NCBI RefSeq assembly: GCF_900105055.1
Contig: NZ_FNTA01000004.1
Location: 6,293,501-6,357,500, forward strand
Source of the DNA: Amycolatopsis lurida
Lineage (GTDB): Bacteria; Actinomycetota; Actinomycetes; Mycobacteriales; Pseudonocardiaceae
Reading direction: 5' to 3'
Length of the DNA stretch: 64,000 nt
Shown: positions 8,939-17,502 of the stretch, one piece after another
How the letters are laid out: each line of letters opens with the position of its first letter
How positions within the stretch are numbered: position 1 is the first letter of the stretch
Translations under genes and position numbers: made by a program
The notes under the pieces: model-generated
What the model was told of the DNA's origin: nothing
Database searches by the model: none
Seen by the model: only the letters and a program-made list of their open reading frames with translations

Positions 8939-9643
8939 GTGATTGCTTCGGAATCCCACACTGGCCTGCCCCGTGGTCGGCAGGCTCGAGTCGACGTGCC
9001 CGATTCTTCGCCGGGGGGAAGCGCCTTTGGGGCATTGCGGGGGACGACATGCATCCGGGTGCTGCTGTTCGAGCACGAAGTGTCGCAAGGGGACGACGTG
9101 CAGAGTCGTCTGGCTGCCATGGGCGCGTTCGTGCAGTCCGTCCTCCTTCCGGCGAGCGAAGCCGCCGAGGTCAGCGGGGCCACCTTTCCCTGTGATGTCG
9201 CCGTCGTGCGCTCCGAAGACTCCGACGGGGCGGCTGTCGAGGCGGTGAATAGGTTACATGAGCGGGGATGGCCAAGGGTCATCGTCGTGGGTACGAATAC
9301 CGGCCCGGCCGCCGTGGCCGACGCGATTGCGGCGGGAGCACGGGGGTACGTCGGCCTCGCGCCACCTTCGTTGGTTGTTCTGGCACCGGCTGACAACGAC
9401 GTTGAGCCCGTCGAAACATCGTCGATCGTCTTTGTTGACGGTAAGGAGTGCCAGCTTTCGACTCGGGAGATCGGTGTCCTGGAGCACGTGGCCGACGGGA
9501 AGACCAACAAGGAGATCGGCCCAGCACTCGGTATTTCCGCTCTTACGGTGAAGAGTCACCTCGCGCGGATCGGTAAGAAGCTGGGTACCGGTGACCGGGC
9601 GCGGATGGTGCTGCTCGCTCTCCGATCCGGATGCATCCGGTGA
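8939..9643 (+). CDS. LuxR-family transcriptional regulator with degenerate receiver
   Basis: The product is 234 residues from the GTG at 8939. That start is uncertain, because the recognisable fold begins near residue 38 ('CIRVLLFEHEV') and a start near 9000-9050 is possible. Residues about 38-145 resemble a receiver-like alpha/beta fold with 'VIVVGTN' and 'IAAGARGYV' strands but no clear acidic pocket. Residues about 165-228 are a typical LuxR DNA-binding domain ('LSTREIGVLEHVADGKTNKE', then 'LTVKSHLARIGKKL'). It would be a transcription factor acting without a standard phosphorelay. The upstream intergenic DNA holds an inverted pair (ACGCTCAA and TTGAGCGT) that could be an operator. Confidence 0.65.
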   Translation: MIASESHTGLPRGRQARVDVPDSSPGGSAFGALRGTTCIRVLLFEHEVSQGDDVQSRLAAMGAFVQSVLLPASEAAEVSGATFPCDVAVVRSEDSDGAAVEAVNRLHERGWPRVIVVGTNTGPAAVADAIAAGARGYVGLAPPSLVVLAPADNDVEPVETSSIVFVDGKECQLSTREIGVLEHVADGKTNKEIGPALGISALTVKSHLARIGKKLGTGDRARMVLLALRSGCIR

Positions 9644-9715
9644 GCATTCATCGCGACGAAGTATTGAGGAGAAGGCCAAACGCGTCGTGTTCGTGGGTTA
9701 GTTTAGGCCGGTGGC

Positions 9716-9723
9716 GCATGGTC
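9716..9723. repeat. 8-bp target-site duplication, left copy (GCATGGTC)
   Basis: Exact match to 13285-13292 on the other side of the IS256 element, directly abutting its inverted repeats. Confidence 0.85.
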
Positions 9724-9760
9724 GGGTCTATCCCATGATCGGTGTTTCCGGCGTTGTTGA

Positions 9761-10204
9761 TCAGTAGGTTTCGGCTCCCGGCCAGCGGTCACCGAACGTG
9801 ATGGCGAAGGCGTTGATCACTGGTTTCCAGCGCATCGTCCATCGGGCGCGGCCTGTGCCGGTGGGGTCCAGGCTGCGGGTCACAAGGTACAGGCACTTCA
9901 TCGCGGCCTGCTCGGTCGGGAAATGTCCACGCGCGCGAATCGCCCGCCGATAGCGGGCGTTCAGCGACTCGATCGCGTTCGTGGAACAGATCATCGTCCG
10001 GATCTCGACGTCGTAGTCGAGAAACGGCGTGAACTCGTCCCAAGCGTTGCGCCACAAACGAATCACTGCTCCATGCTTCGCACCCCATTTCTCTTCGAAT
10101 TCGTCGAGAGCGGCCACTGCGGCATCCGGGCTCGGTGCGGTGTAGATGGGTTTGATATCGCGTTTCACCGCGTCCCAGTCCCGGCGGGACACGAGCCGGA
10201 AGGT
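9761..10204 (-). CDS. IS256-family transposase, 3' exon (codons 286-432)
   Basis: The C-terminal 147 residues of the same transposase, starting 'TFRLVSRRDWDAVKRD'. It includes the 'STNAIESLNARYRRA' block with the catalytic Glu and 'RGHFPTEQAAMKCLYL'. Its frame is continuous with the 5' exon once the intron 10205-12359 is removed: 855 nt plus 444 nt gives one 432-residue protein plus stop. An upstream start read through the intron would give a hybrid product of doubtful use. Confidence 0.85.
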   Translation of the reverse strand, partial: TFRLVSRRDWDAVKRDIKPIYTAPSPDAAVAALDEFEEKWGAKHGAVIRLWRNAWDEFTPFLDYDVEIRTMICSTNAIESLNARYRRAIRARGHFPTEQAAMKCLYLVTRSLDPTGTGRARWTMRWKPVINAFAITFGDRWPGAETY

Positions 10205-10267
10205 GTGGGGTCGACCCGCAGCGCGGTGCCGGTGTTGCCACCGGTCCGTTTCTGCGGGCCGCCCGCC

Positions 10268-10301
10268 GAACCCGGCGTGCCCGTCTCCGTGCACCGGGCT
10301 C
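10268..10301 (-). ncRNA. Group II intron domain V (34-nt catalytic hairpin)
   Basis: The minus strand reads GAGCCCGGTGCACG.. to ..CGCCGGGTTC. It has the AGC triad near its 5' side, a paired GCCCGG/CCGGGT stem and a GAGA-type cap. It is 34 nt long and lies 16 nt past the maturase stop, followed by the domain VI stem up to 10205. Confidence 0.8.
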
Positions 10302-10317
10302 TCCACGAGTGCCGTTG

Positions 10318-11814
10318 TTATGCCTTCCGGGCCATCCACGGGTTCGGGATCCTCGTGCCCCGGAATCGGTAACGCTGGATGCTCACCGTTGCGGGCTGGA
10401 AGAGTCGAACTCCGTTGCTGGTGGGCCACCACTGGCCGGGGCCGTAGTAGTGGCGGATGATCCACTTCGCGTTCCGGTTTGGGTGCTTGTTGCGTAGCCA
10501 GCGCCAAACTCTCCACCACAGATGGTGGTTCAGAGCGCCGAACGCCCGGCTGGAAGCACCATGTCGAAAGTAGATGGCCCAGCCGCGAGTTATCTGTCCT
10601 AAACGGACGAACAACTTGTTCGCGGCAAGGCTGGTTGTCTGCCGACCGGTGGCTGTGGTGACCTTCCGCCGAATCGCCGCCAGGGACTTCTTCGATGGAT
10701 AGGTGTAGATCAGTCGCCGGTCGCTCCCTTTCTGCCGGTGTCGCTGGATGCGAAACCCGAGAAAATCGAAGCCCTCGTCGATGCCGGTGACCCGGGTTTT
10801 GTCAGGCGCCAGCCGCAACCCGACTTGCCCGAGTACCGTTTCGATCTCGTCGTAGAGGCTCTCGGCGTGCTGCCGGGTGCCAAAGACCATCACCACGAAG
10901 TCGTCCGCGTAACGGACCAGGCGATAGGTCGCGGCTCCACGCCGGGTGGCTCGCCAGCGTTGGGTCTGGGTGCCCATCGCCTCCCACCGGGCGCGGAAAT
11001 GCTCGTCGAGAACACTCAGCGCGAGATTGGCCAGCAGCGGCGAAAGAATGCCGCCCTGGGGAGTGCCAGTGGTGGTGTCCCGGAAGTCGCGCAACTCATC
11101 CAGCAGGCCCGCCTTCAGGAATGCCTTGATCAGCGCCAAGACACGCCGGTCTCCGACCCGGCCCCGCAGCCGGTCCATCAGGGCCGGATGCGAGATTTCG
11201 TCGAAGCAGGCGGCGATGTCACCCTCTAAGACCTGCTCATAGCCGCGTGCGGCATAGAAACGGATCTCCTCGATGGCGTCTTGGCATCGGCGTTGCGGGC
11301 GGAACCCGTAACTAGACGTGTCGAAGTCGGCTTCCAAGATAGGTTCCAGCACCAGTTTCAGGGACGCCTGGACGACGCGATCGCGCACTGTCGGGATCCC
11401 CAGGCGGCGGGTTTTACCGATTGCCTTGGGAATCTGTGCGGTGCGCACCGGGGTTGGCCGAAACGTTCGATCCTTCAACGAGGACCGCAGTTCGGTCAGG
11501 AACCCCGTCACGCCGCGACCGCTGTTCTCGATCGACCACGCGGTGGCCCCGTCGATCCCAGCTGTCCTGGCGCCCTTGTTCTCCCGGACCCTGGTCCACG
11601 CCATGACGAGGAACGCCGGGTCCGCCACGAGATTGAACAGATCATCAAAGCGACGGCCCCGGTCGGCCGTCGCCCAACGGTGCAGTTTGGTCTGAATCTC
11701 CAGTACCCGCTCTCGCACCAGCAAAGGGCGGTCGAGCAGAGCGCCGATATTCACTGGCGCGTCTTCCGGCATGACAGCATCCTTCCCGCTCACATCGCTG
11801 CCGCCCTTCGCCAT
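10318..11814 (-). CDS. ltrA: Group II intron reverse transcriptase/maturase
   Basis: A 498-residue intron-encoded protein. RT blocks are visible from about residue 75: 'GIDGATAW', 'KTRRLGIPTVRDRVVQ', 'SYGFRPQR', 'GDIAACFDEI', 'GTPQGGILSPLLANL', and the catalytic 'RYADDFV' with YADD about residue 302, then 'FLGF'. The maturase X domain follows, with 'GWAIYFRHG' and 'IIRHYYG'. I see no Cys/His-rich HNH endonuclease tail, so target priming would rely on other nicks, such as replication forks. It should bind domain IV of its intron RNA, help it splice, and reverse transcribe it at new sites. Confidence 0.93.
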   Translation of the reverse strand: MAKGGSDVSGKDAVMPEDAPVNIGALLDRPLLVRERVLEIQTKLHRWATADRGRRFDDLFNLVADPAFLVMAWTRVRENKGARTAGIDGATAWSIENSGRGVTGFLTELRSSLKDRTFRPTPVRTAQIPKAIGKTRRLGIPTVRDRVVQASLKLVLEPILEADFDTSSYGFRPQRRCQDAIEEIRFYAARGYEQVLEGDIAACFDEISHPALMDRLRGRVGDRRVLALIKAFLKAGLLDELRDFRDTTTGTPQGGILSPLLANLALSVLDEHFRARWEAMGTQTQRWRATRRGAATYRLVRYADDFVVMVFGTRQHAESLYDEIETVLGQVGLRLAPDKTRVTGIDEGFDFLGFRIQRHRQKGSDRRLIYTYPSKKSLAAIRRKVTTATGRQTTSLAANKLFVRLGQITRGWAIYFRHGASSRAFGALNHHLWWRVWRWLRNKHPNRNAKWIIRHYYGPGQWWPTSNGVRLFQPATVSIQRYRFRGTRIPNPWMARKA

Positions 11815-12359
11815 GTGACCGGCTTTCCCGGCCTCGGACTACTACGGCGGCTCCGCCCCGTCCCGGCCCGATCGGCCGGCAGCGGACCCAGCCCCGCGCC
11901 ACCACATAGGACACGCGGTCGCGCGAGGCGGAACCGGGACGGTTCCCGTGTTCACCTGTTACCGATCAACGAGTTAGGCGCCCAGCTATACCCCGGCGGC
12001 CCTCGGGATTACGCCGCAGACTTTCATCCCGAGCTGTCACAACCGACGGTTTCGATCATGACGGACGCTCCCATCGAAACAGTGAGAACGCGCACCGCGT
12101 CCCGGCCCTGATCCACCAGGTTCGAGCCGGTTCTTGCTAACGAGGCTTCACCGCTGGTTCCTCACGTACACCTTCTCGTCTCGCTCGCCGAACCCGCACC
12201 ATCCGGTGGTACTGGCACGTCCCGGCTTTGTCAGGGCCGCTTCCACCCTCCCCGTCGCTCCACGAGTCAGGCTGCCCTCAGCTTCACCGAACCGCTGCGA
12301 CGGCCCAGCGTCGAAGGTCTCCCACCCCCGATCGAAATAACAGGCGCCTCACGGCGCAC

Positions 12360-13214
12360 GTTGCGAATCAAGTGCACGATGCAGGTCTGCACGACAGTTT
12401 GCGGCCACACGTTCATCACGACGTCGGGCAGACCTTTGAGCCCGTCGCAGACGAGGAAGAACACGTCCCGCACGCCCCGATTCTTCAGGTCGATCAGCAC
12501 GCTCATCCAGAACTTCGCCCCCTCGCCGCCGACGCCCATCCACAAGCCCAGGACGTCCTTGTGACCGTCCACGGTGACGCCGATCGCGGCATAGACGGGC
12601 CGGTTGGCGACCTGCCCGTGGCGGACCTTGACCTGGATCGCGTCGATGAACACGGCCACGTAGACCGAATCCAGTGGACGGCCGGCCCAGTCGTTCATTT
12701 CGGCGACGACCTTGTCGGTGATCCGCGAGATCGTTTCTTTGCTGACCGAGGACCCGGATATTTCGGCGAAATGCGCCGAGATATCGCCAGTCGTCATTCC
12801 CTTCGCATACAACGACAACACGATCTCATCCACCTCGGTAAGACGGCGTTGCCGTTTCTTCACGATCTGTGGCTCGAACGTGCTCTCCCGATCCCGAGGC
12901 ACGTTGATCCCGACCTCGCCCGCAGCGTCCGAAACCACCGTTTTCGGCCGAGTGCCGTTCCGGACATTCGTCGAGTCACGGTCCGGCTCCGCCTGGTTCT
13001 TCTCATGCCCGAGGTGCTCGGTCATCTCCTCGTTCAGCGCGGTTTCCAGCACGTTCTTGGTGAACAGCTTCAGCAAGCCATCCGGGCTGGTCAACGCCAG
13101 CCCCCGCGCCTTCGCTTCGGCCACCATCGCCGCCGCAGCAGCCTGCTCCGGCGACAGCTCCCGCGCCGGCTTGGACTCACTCTTGCGTGGACTCACAAGG
13201 TCCGATGTCATCAC
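12360..13214 (-). CDS. IS256-family transposase, 5' exon (codons 1-285)
   Basis: This is the N-terminal 285 codons of a mutator/IS256-type DDE transposase. It contains the HTH/dimerisation region, the first catalytic Asp ('VAVFIDAI'), the conserved 'CDGLKGLP' block with the second Asp, and 'CIVHLIRN' immediately before the intron. The sense strand runs into GTGCG at 12359, the 5' consensus of a group II intron. Splicing would join AAC (Asn285) to ACC (Thr286), giving 'HLIRNTFRLVSRRDWD', exactly the family consensus. Without splicing, translation continues a few dozen codons into the intron and stops. Confidence 0.85.
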
Positions 13215-13284
13215 TCACAGTGCCCATCCCGCCGGACCTCGGCCCGGCGTGTCGGGCCGGAAACACCGATCTTGGAACAGTCCC

Positions 13285-13292
13285 GCATGGTC
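13285..13292. repeat. 8-bp target-site duplication, right copy (GCATGGTC)
   Basis: Exact match to 9716-9723. The pre-insertion site was a single GCATGGTC in sequence with no recognised gene. Confidence 0.85.
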
Positions 13293-13348
13293 AGGCGCTG
13301 GCGTCGTGAGTGCCTTCGGATTTTGACCAGAATTGCTGCGCACGACCC

Positions 13349-14762
13349 GGCTCTGTCATGATTTCCGTGTAAGCCACGGATGATTTGTTCTCTGATTCTA
13401 GTGGAGTGGCAGTCGGTCTGGAAAGAGTGCGGTGAGGGTGTTTAGTGCTTGTTTCCAGCCTCGGGTTCCGGTACCTGATGGTCCTCCGCGGTGGCTGGTG
13501 ATGTTCCGGAGTCCGAGGTAGAGGAGTTTTATGGCGGCGGCGTCGCTGTCGAAGTGACCGCGGTTCTTGGTGAGTTTCCGGAGCTGGAAGTTGATGTTCT
13601 CGATCAGGTTTGTCGTGTAGACAACTCGGCGCAGCTCGGCTGGATAGTCCAGGAATGGGGTGAATTCGTTCCATGCGTGCTGCCAGACTTGGACTGCGGC
13701 GGGGTATTGGGTGCCGAATTCTTTGGCGAAGTTCTTGAGTGCGATCTCGGCGGCCTCGAGCGTGGGTGCGGTGTAAATGGATCGCATTCCGGCGGCGACT
13801 TTCTTGCGGTCACCGTAGGAGACGAACCGCATCGCGTTTTCTGATCACGTGGACCACGCACGTTTGGACCACGGTGTTGGGAAAGACGCCGCGGATCGCG
13901 TCAGGCAGTCCGGGCAGACCGTCGCAGCAGGCGATCAGGATGTTCCGCAGGCCCCGATTGCGCAGGTCAGTGACGACCTTGGCTCAGAACTTCGCGGCTT
14001 CGCTGTCGGCGATCCATAAGCCGAGGGCATGCTTACGACCTTCGACGTCCACGCCGACGGCCAGGTGGCGACCTTCGTGGTCACCACGCCCTTGTCCTTG
14101 ATCCGCAGGCGGATGCCGTCGACGTAAGAGAATCGGGTAGACCTCGTCCAGCGGACGCGTCTGCCACAGTGCGATCTCGTCGGCAACCACCTCGGTGACG
14201 TTGGAAATCAGTTCCCGTGAGGCGTTCACGCCATAAACTTCATAAAGGTGTGATTCAATATCGCGGGTCGTCATGCCACGGGAATGCAGCGACAGGATCA
14301 CCTCGTCGATATTACCCAGCCTGCGTGCGCGTTTCGGCACGATCGCCGGTTCGAACGAACCGTTCCGGTCGCGCGGCACCGCCAGCTCGACCAGCCCATT
14401 CGAGGTCGACACAGTTTTCGGGGACCTGCCGTTCCGGGATTCCCGGACCCGCTTCCGGCAGGGTCTCCTTTCTCGTATCCGAAACGATGGGTCATTTCCG
14501 CGTCCAGCGCCCGCTCGAGCACCGCCTTGGTCATCTCGTTCAGCAATTCGTGCGCACCCAGCGACCCGCCATGCGCATACGCGTCCTTCACCAACGCATC
14601 AAGCGTTTCCGGTGACAACACGCGAGCGAGTGCCTCGCCGGCCGCGGGACCCGTAGCCCGATCAGGCGATGTGTTCTCGGTCACAGATAGAGCCTTTCTG
14701 GGCCACGTCCAACGACCTGAACCTGGTCCATCCATGGCTTACACGGTGGTCATGACAAGGCC
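13349..14762 (-). mobile_element. Decayed IS256-family element (subtype B, copy 1)
   Basis: The ends share a long inverted repeat: the left reads GGCTCTGTCATGATTTCCGT and the right, reversed, GGCCTTGTCATGACCACCGT, each followed by GTAAGCCA. The length is about 1.41 kb. No flanking direct duplication was recognised. Two more copies of the same subtype lie at 29.87-30.74 kb and 53.00-54.32 kb. Confidence 0.8.
13398..14684 (-). pseudogene. IS256-family transposase, multiply frameshifted
   Basis: The recognisable order is 'ETLDALVKDAYAHGGS' with 'AEMTHRFGYEKGDP' (N-terminus), 'LAVPRDRNGSFEPAIVPK', 'GMTTRDIESHLYEVYG', 'EGRKHALGLWIADSEAAKF', then the C-terminal part from 'MRFVSYGDRKKVAAGM' through 'TTNLIENINFQLRK'. 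These lie in different frames, with breaks near 14430, 14130 and 13840, plus an in-frame stop at the expected FWA motif near 13982. The break near 14430 (one base lost after GGGAAT) is shared with both other copies of this subtype. No functional transposase can come from this copy. Confidence 0.85.
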
Positions 14763-14850
14763 TCGTTCCACTGTGGCCTCCCTATCCATCCCAGCACCAG
14801 GAATCAGGAGTGACCCGCCCGACATGAGGGGAGGGTCCACGTCGCGATCC

Positions 14851-14996
14851 GACCCCTATCCATCAAGTTTGAGTCGGCGCGCTTCTTGACGAGTGTTACA
14901 ACAGTGGTTTCTCGCGTAGGCCTTTCCGTGTCGCTTGCCGGACCCGAGACATTCGACAGTGCTGACCCGTCCCGGTTTTGTCAGGGCTGCGCACGC
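14851..14996 (-). mobile_element. Group II intron remnant (5' domain I fragment)
   Basis: This stretch aligns along about 145 nt with the minus-strand 5' part of the complete intron (12100-12242). Shared landmarks in the same order include TATCCATCAAGTTTGAGTCGG/TGATCCACCAGGTTCGAGCCGG, TTCTTG.., GGTTTCTCGCGTA/GGTTCCTCACGTA, and GTCCCGGTTTTGTCAGGGC/GTCCCGGCTTTGTCAGGGC. No reverse transcriptase or domain V accompanies it. It shows a second, related intron once sat beside this IS256 copy. Confidence 0.65.
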
Positions 14997-15378
14997 CCGG
15001 CTAAGCGCAGCCACCTTCAACCAGGAAAGATGGTCTCTCCCGCACGACGGCTCGGCCAACTACTCGCTTCGCATGATCTGTTAGCACGACTGCGTGTCCG
15101 CGGCGTCTCCAACTATGCGACCGCTGAAGGTCGTGTTACGGAACAGATGGTTCGCCGCTACAAGGAAATCGCGGAGGGCGAAACACCTGGTTTCGTCGAA
15201 TCGCTTTCGTTGATCAGGATCGCTGGCATATCCTGGCCGCGTCAGGTCGCCGCCAATGAGACGACGACGTGGCAGGCCTGGCCAAGTTGGCTCAAGCGAT
15301 CGATTCACGACGGAGGAGTCGTGCCCTGCAGCTTTGCCATGGCGGGCCACAGCGAACCCCGGCTGACGACCGGCGTCA
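14997..15378. other. Interval without a recognised gene
   Basis: An open frame on the plus strand (ATG near 15030, 'VSPARRLGQLLASHDLL') runs through here but resembles no family I know, and its composition does not clearly favour coding. It is probably degraded sequence between mobile-element remnants. Confidence 0.4.
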
Positions 15379-15655
15379 TTGGAACCCGTCGGCGTGCGGC
15401 CGCGGCGATTCAGTTTCCCCAATGGACGGGCCGAGATAGCGCAAGTAGCCGCCGCCTTCGCGCAGGCGGCGAGACGAACGCAAGCGGCGGGGTTTGATTT
15501 TCCGAGATCCACGCCGTGCGTGGATATCTTCTGTCTGACTTCGCTACGCCCGAAGAAGTGTACGCCGCGACGAATACGGTGGCACGGTCGGTCGGACCGC
15601 AGCGACTACCGCTGGAAGTGGTACGCGGCGTGGGCGGCAACGAACGGCCGGTAGC
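15379..15655 (+). pseudogene. Remnant of an Old Yellow Enzyme-type NADH:flavin oxidoreductase
   Basis: Two overlapping frames together reproduce a central segment of this family. 'EIAQVAAAFAQAARRTQAAGFD' in one frame is followed after a shift near 15500 by 'EIHAVRGYLLSDF' and 'TNTVARSVGPQRLPLEVVR' in another. The family pattern is '..FA.AARRA..AGFDGVEIHGA.GYLL.QFL' followed by 'TN.R.DRYGG....R.R...EVV'. The N- and C-terminal parts of the barrel are missing, so this is a fragment and cannot fold as an enzyme. Confidence 0.55.
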
Positions 15656-15723
15656 CCGTGGTCGTGCAGATCAAGAGCATGTCTTTTACCCTCGAGTGCG
15701 GTCATGACGCCACCGTCGAAGGA

Positions 15724-16182
15724 TTAATCGTCGGCGTTGATTGGGGTTCGATTATGCCCGCGAAAGGCGAGTACCACCGCAGCTGCTACCACCAGGTGCA
15801 TCAGCATGAGGCCGACAACGTTCACGATGGTCGCTCCCTGGTTGAGCAGCAGGACGTCAGGGATCCAGGAAAGCACAGTGGCTGGCACGACCACGCGCAG
15901 CGTCCGACGAGACATACGTTTCGCGATCAGCGTCCAGCCGAAGGCTCCCGCTAGGACACCGATCAAAGTAAGAGACAGGAAGGCGATGGGGGCAAGTCCC
16001 GTCTTAGTGCCCTGCGCATCGAGTAAGCTTGCGGCGATGGCGACAAGCGCATTCACCGCCATCGCCGCCACCGTGGCCAAGCCCAGCCGCATCGGGACGG
16101 AGCGGAGCGCGGTCGGATGCGGCTGGGCTTGGCCACGGTCCGCCGGAGCAGGAAGTACACTTTGTCGTTGCGTGGATCTCAT
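15724..16182 (-). CDS. Small four-helix membrane protein, DUF6069-like
   Basis: A 152-residue protein from the ATG at 16182, chosen because AAGAGAGGT lies about 10 nt upstream; a longer frame to 16299 has no such signal. Four hydrophobic helices are visible: 'GLATVAAMAVNALVAIAASL', 'APIAFLSLTLIGVLAGAFGW', 'LRVVVPATVLSWIPDVLLL' and 'VVGLMLMHLVVAAAVVLAF'. The layout matches actinobacterial DUF6069 membrane proteins of unknown function. The first 30 residues before helix 1 are encoded largely within a perfect 22-bp inverted repeat (16071-16138), so the N-terminus may be a recent fold-back duplication and the original start may be the ATG near 16094. Confidence 0.6.
   Translation of the reverse strand: MRSTQRQSVLPAPADRGQAQPHPTALRSVPMRLGLATVAAMAVNALVAIAASLLDAQGTKTGLAPIAFLSLTLIGVLAGAFGWTLIAKRMSRRTLRVVVPATVLSWIPDVLLLNQGATIVNVVGLMLMHLVVAAAVVLAFRGHNRTPINADD
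16071..16138. repeat. Perfect 22-bp inverted repeat with 24-nt loop
   Basis: Arms 16071-16092 (CCGTGGCCAAGCCCAGCC, then GCAT) and 16117-16138 are exact reverse complements. They lie inside the coding region of the small membrane protein, at its 5' end, and could form a very stable mRNA hairpin. Confidence 0.85.
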
Positions 16183-16368
16183 AGTCCAGGTACCTCTCTT
16201 CGTCACCGATGGACTTCTTTGTGATGTTCGCACGTGAGGCGAGAAATCGATGCTGCTTTCAGGGCAGTCCGGCTGGATGAAAATCTCGATCTGCGTCATC
16301 TGCCCGGCTTTGCCCGTTTGCAGGTCGGTCTTGCCCGTTCGGCGATCTGGAAAGAGCCTGCGGCTGGA

Positions 16369-17067
16369 TTATGTCCGGTGACTTGTGCGGGCAGTCGGAG
16401 CAAGCTTGTCGGCTAGCCTGTAGCCAACCCCATGAACTGTGACTATCATGTCGGGGCGCCCGACTTTGGCCCGAAGTGCTCCGACCTGGACATTGAGTGC
16501 GCGGCCAGCCCCTGGCCATGTTTTTCCCCATATTCCGCTGATCAATCGTTCGCGTTGGCAGACGGCTCCTTGTGCGGTGACGATCAATTCGAGCAGTCGG
16601 AACTCTTTGCCAGTGAGCGCCACGGCCACCTCGCCGACGACTACCTCGCGGCGCGAGAAGTCGATCAACACGTCGTCGATCCGGAATTGTTCCGGCGGTG
16701 CGCGCAGCTGGGTATGGTGTCGCCGACGCAAGATGGCCTCCATTCGCGCAATCAGCTCCTCAACGTTGAATGGTTTCACCAGGTAATCGTCCGCGCCGGA
16801 TCTTAGCCCCGCCACGCGGTAGGAAGTCTCTCCTCTGGCGGAGACGATGACAATTGGGGTGTCGTATCCTTTTCGGATCGAACGGCATAAATCGAAGCCG
16901 TTCATGTCGGGAAGACCCAGGTCGAGTAAGATCACGTCAGAGAGGCCCAAATGCGCGAGTGCTTCACGGCCCTTGGTAACCCAGTGGACCAAGATGTCGT
17001 GCCGTGCCAGTGCAACCCGGAGAGCGGACGCGAGCCGGGTATCGTCTTCCACGAGTAAGACTCGCAC
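16369..17067 (-). CDS. OmpR/PhoB-family response regulator
   Basis: A 232-residue protein starting at ATG. Residues 1-115 are a complete receiver: the acidic pair in 'LLVEDD', the phospho-acceptor in 'VILLDLGLPDMNGFDL', Ser/Thr in 'PIVIVSA', and Lys in 'DDYLVKPFN'. Residues about 130-222 form a winged-helix Trans_reg_C domain ('LTGKEFRLLELIVTAQGAVC', ending 'TVHGVGYRL'). No histidine kinase gene is adjacent, so it is an orphan in this window. It probably controls transcription after phosphorylation by a kinase encoded elsewhere. Confidence 0.9.
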   Translation of the reverse strand: MRVLLVEDDTRLASALRVALARHDILVHWVTKGREALAHLGLSDVILLDLGLPDMNGFDLCRSIRKGYDTPIVIVSARGETSYRVAGLRSGADDYLVKPFNVEELIARMEAILRRRHHTQLRAPPEQFRIDDVLIDFSRREVVVGEVAVALTGKEFRLLELIVTAQGAVCQRERLISGIWGKTWPGAGRALNVQVGALRAKVGRPDMIVTVHGVGYRLADKLAPTARTSHRT

Positions 17068-17502
17068 TCGTCACCCTCCATGCTGTGTCGACCTGATCAA
17101 GGATGCTTTACTTTATGCTGGCGAAACAACGCGATCGAGCCTCCTCTGCCCTTTGGCTCCGTCTTTCTGACCGTTCACACCTAGGCTTATGGCCGCAGGC
17201 GGTCTTCATGTACTTGTAACACGGGCAAGGGCATGGGACTGAAAAGCGGAACGAATAGGCTTGAGCAACACTATCCGCCCTTCCGGTGTTTCTGTGTGTT
17301 GCAACGCCTGAAATGTCGGTTTGCGATCGGTTCGGCGCCGGTGGCCGGTAACAAGTATGGGGTGAAGCCATCGCCGTGGTTGTGAACGCCGCGCCCCCCC
17401 GTTTGGGTGAAGCTGCGCCCGGAGGTGACAGTTGTATGCGGGAGCCGGACCCGTGCGTGGCTAAGGTGGACTTCCGCTAGCCAAGACGCGACCGGGGGTG
17501 AC
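17068..17502. other. Divergent intergenic region between two regulators
   Basis: It separates the response regulator (minus) from the LuxR gene (plus), so both promoters must lie here. No gene, strong hairpin or clear operator was recognised. Confidence 0.4.

Larger units (their letters stand above)
10205..12359 (-). mobile_element. Group II intron (2,155 nt) inserted in the IS256 transposase gene
   Basis: On the minus strand it begins GTGCG at 12359 and ends CCCAC at 10205, fitting the GUGYG...AY rule. It encodes a reverse transcriptase/maturase in the same direction and carries a 34-nt domain V followed by a domain VI-like stem. The ends are defined exactly by the restored transposase reading frame, with no target duplication, as expected for retrohoming. 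Its orientation is sense with the host gene, so splicing can rescue the transposase. Confidence 0.9.
9724..13284 (-). mobile_element. Complete IS256-family element carrying a group II intron
   Basis: Terminal inverted repeats of 28 bp (9724-9751 and 13257-13284) agree at 24 positions; both inner ends read ATCGGTGTTTCCGG. An identical 8-bp direct repeat, GCATGGTC, flanks the element at 9716-9723 and 13285-13292, as expected for IS256 transposition. Removing the intron (10205-12359) leaves 1,406 bp, a normal size for the family, with one 432-codon transposase gene. The element is therefore structurally intact and fairly recent. Confidence 0.9.

Noticed and set aside
10900..10911. Retron or diversity-generating retroelement for the reverse transcriptase
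   Set aside because: The YADD RT is accompanied by a maturase domain, a 34-nt domain V and exact GTGCG/AC ends, which identify a group II intron.
12228..13361. 377-codon plus-strand frame over the IS256 transposase
   Set aside because: Antisense shadow of a recognised transposase; it also crosses the intron and IS boundaries.
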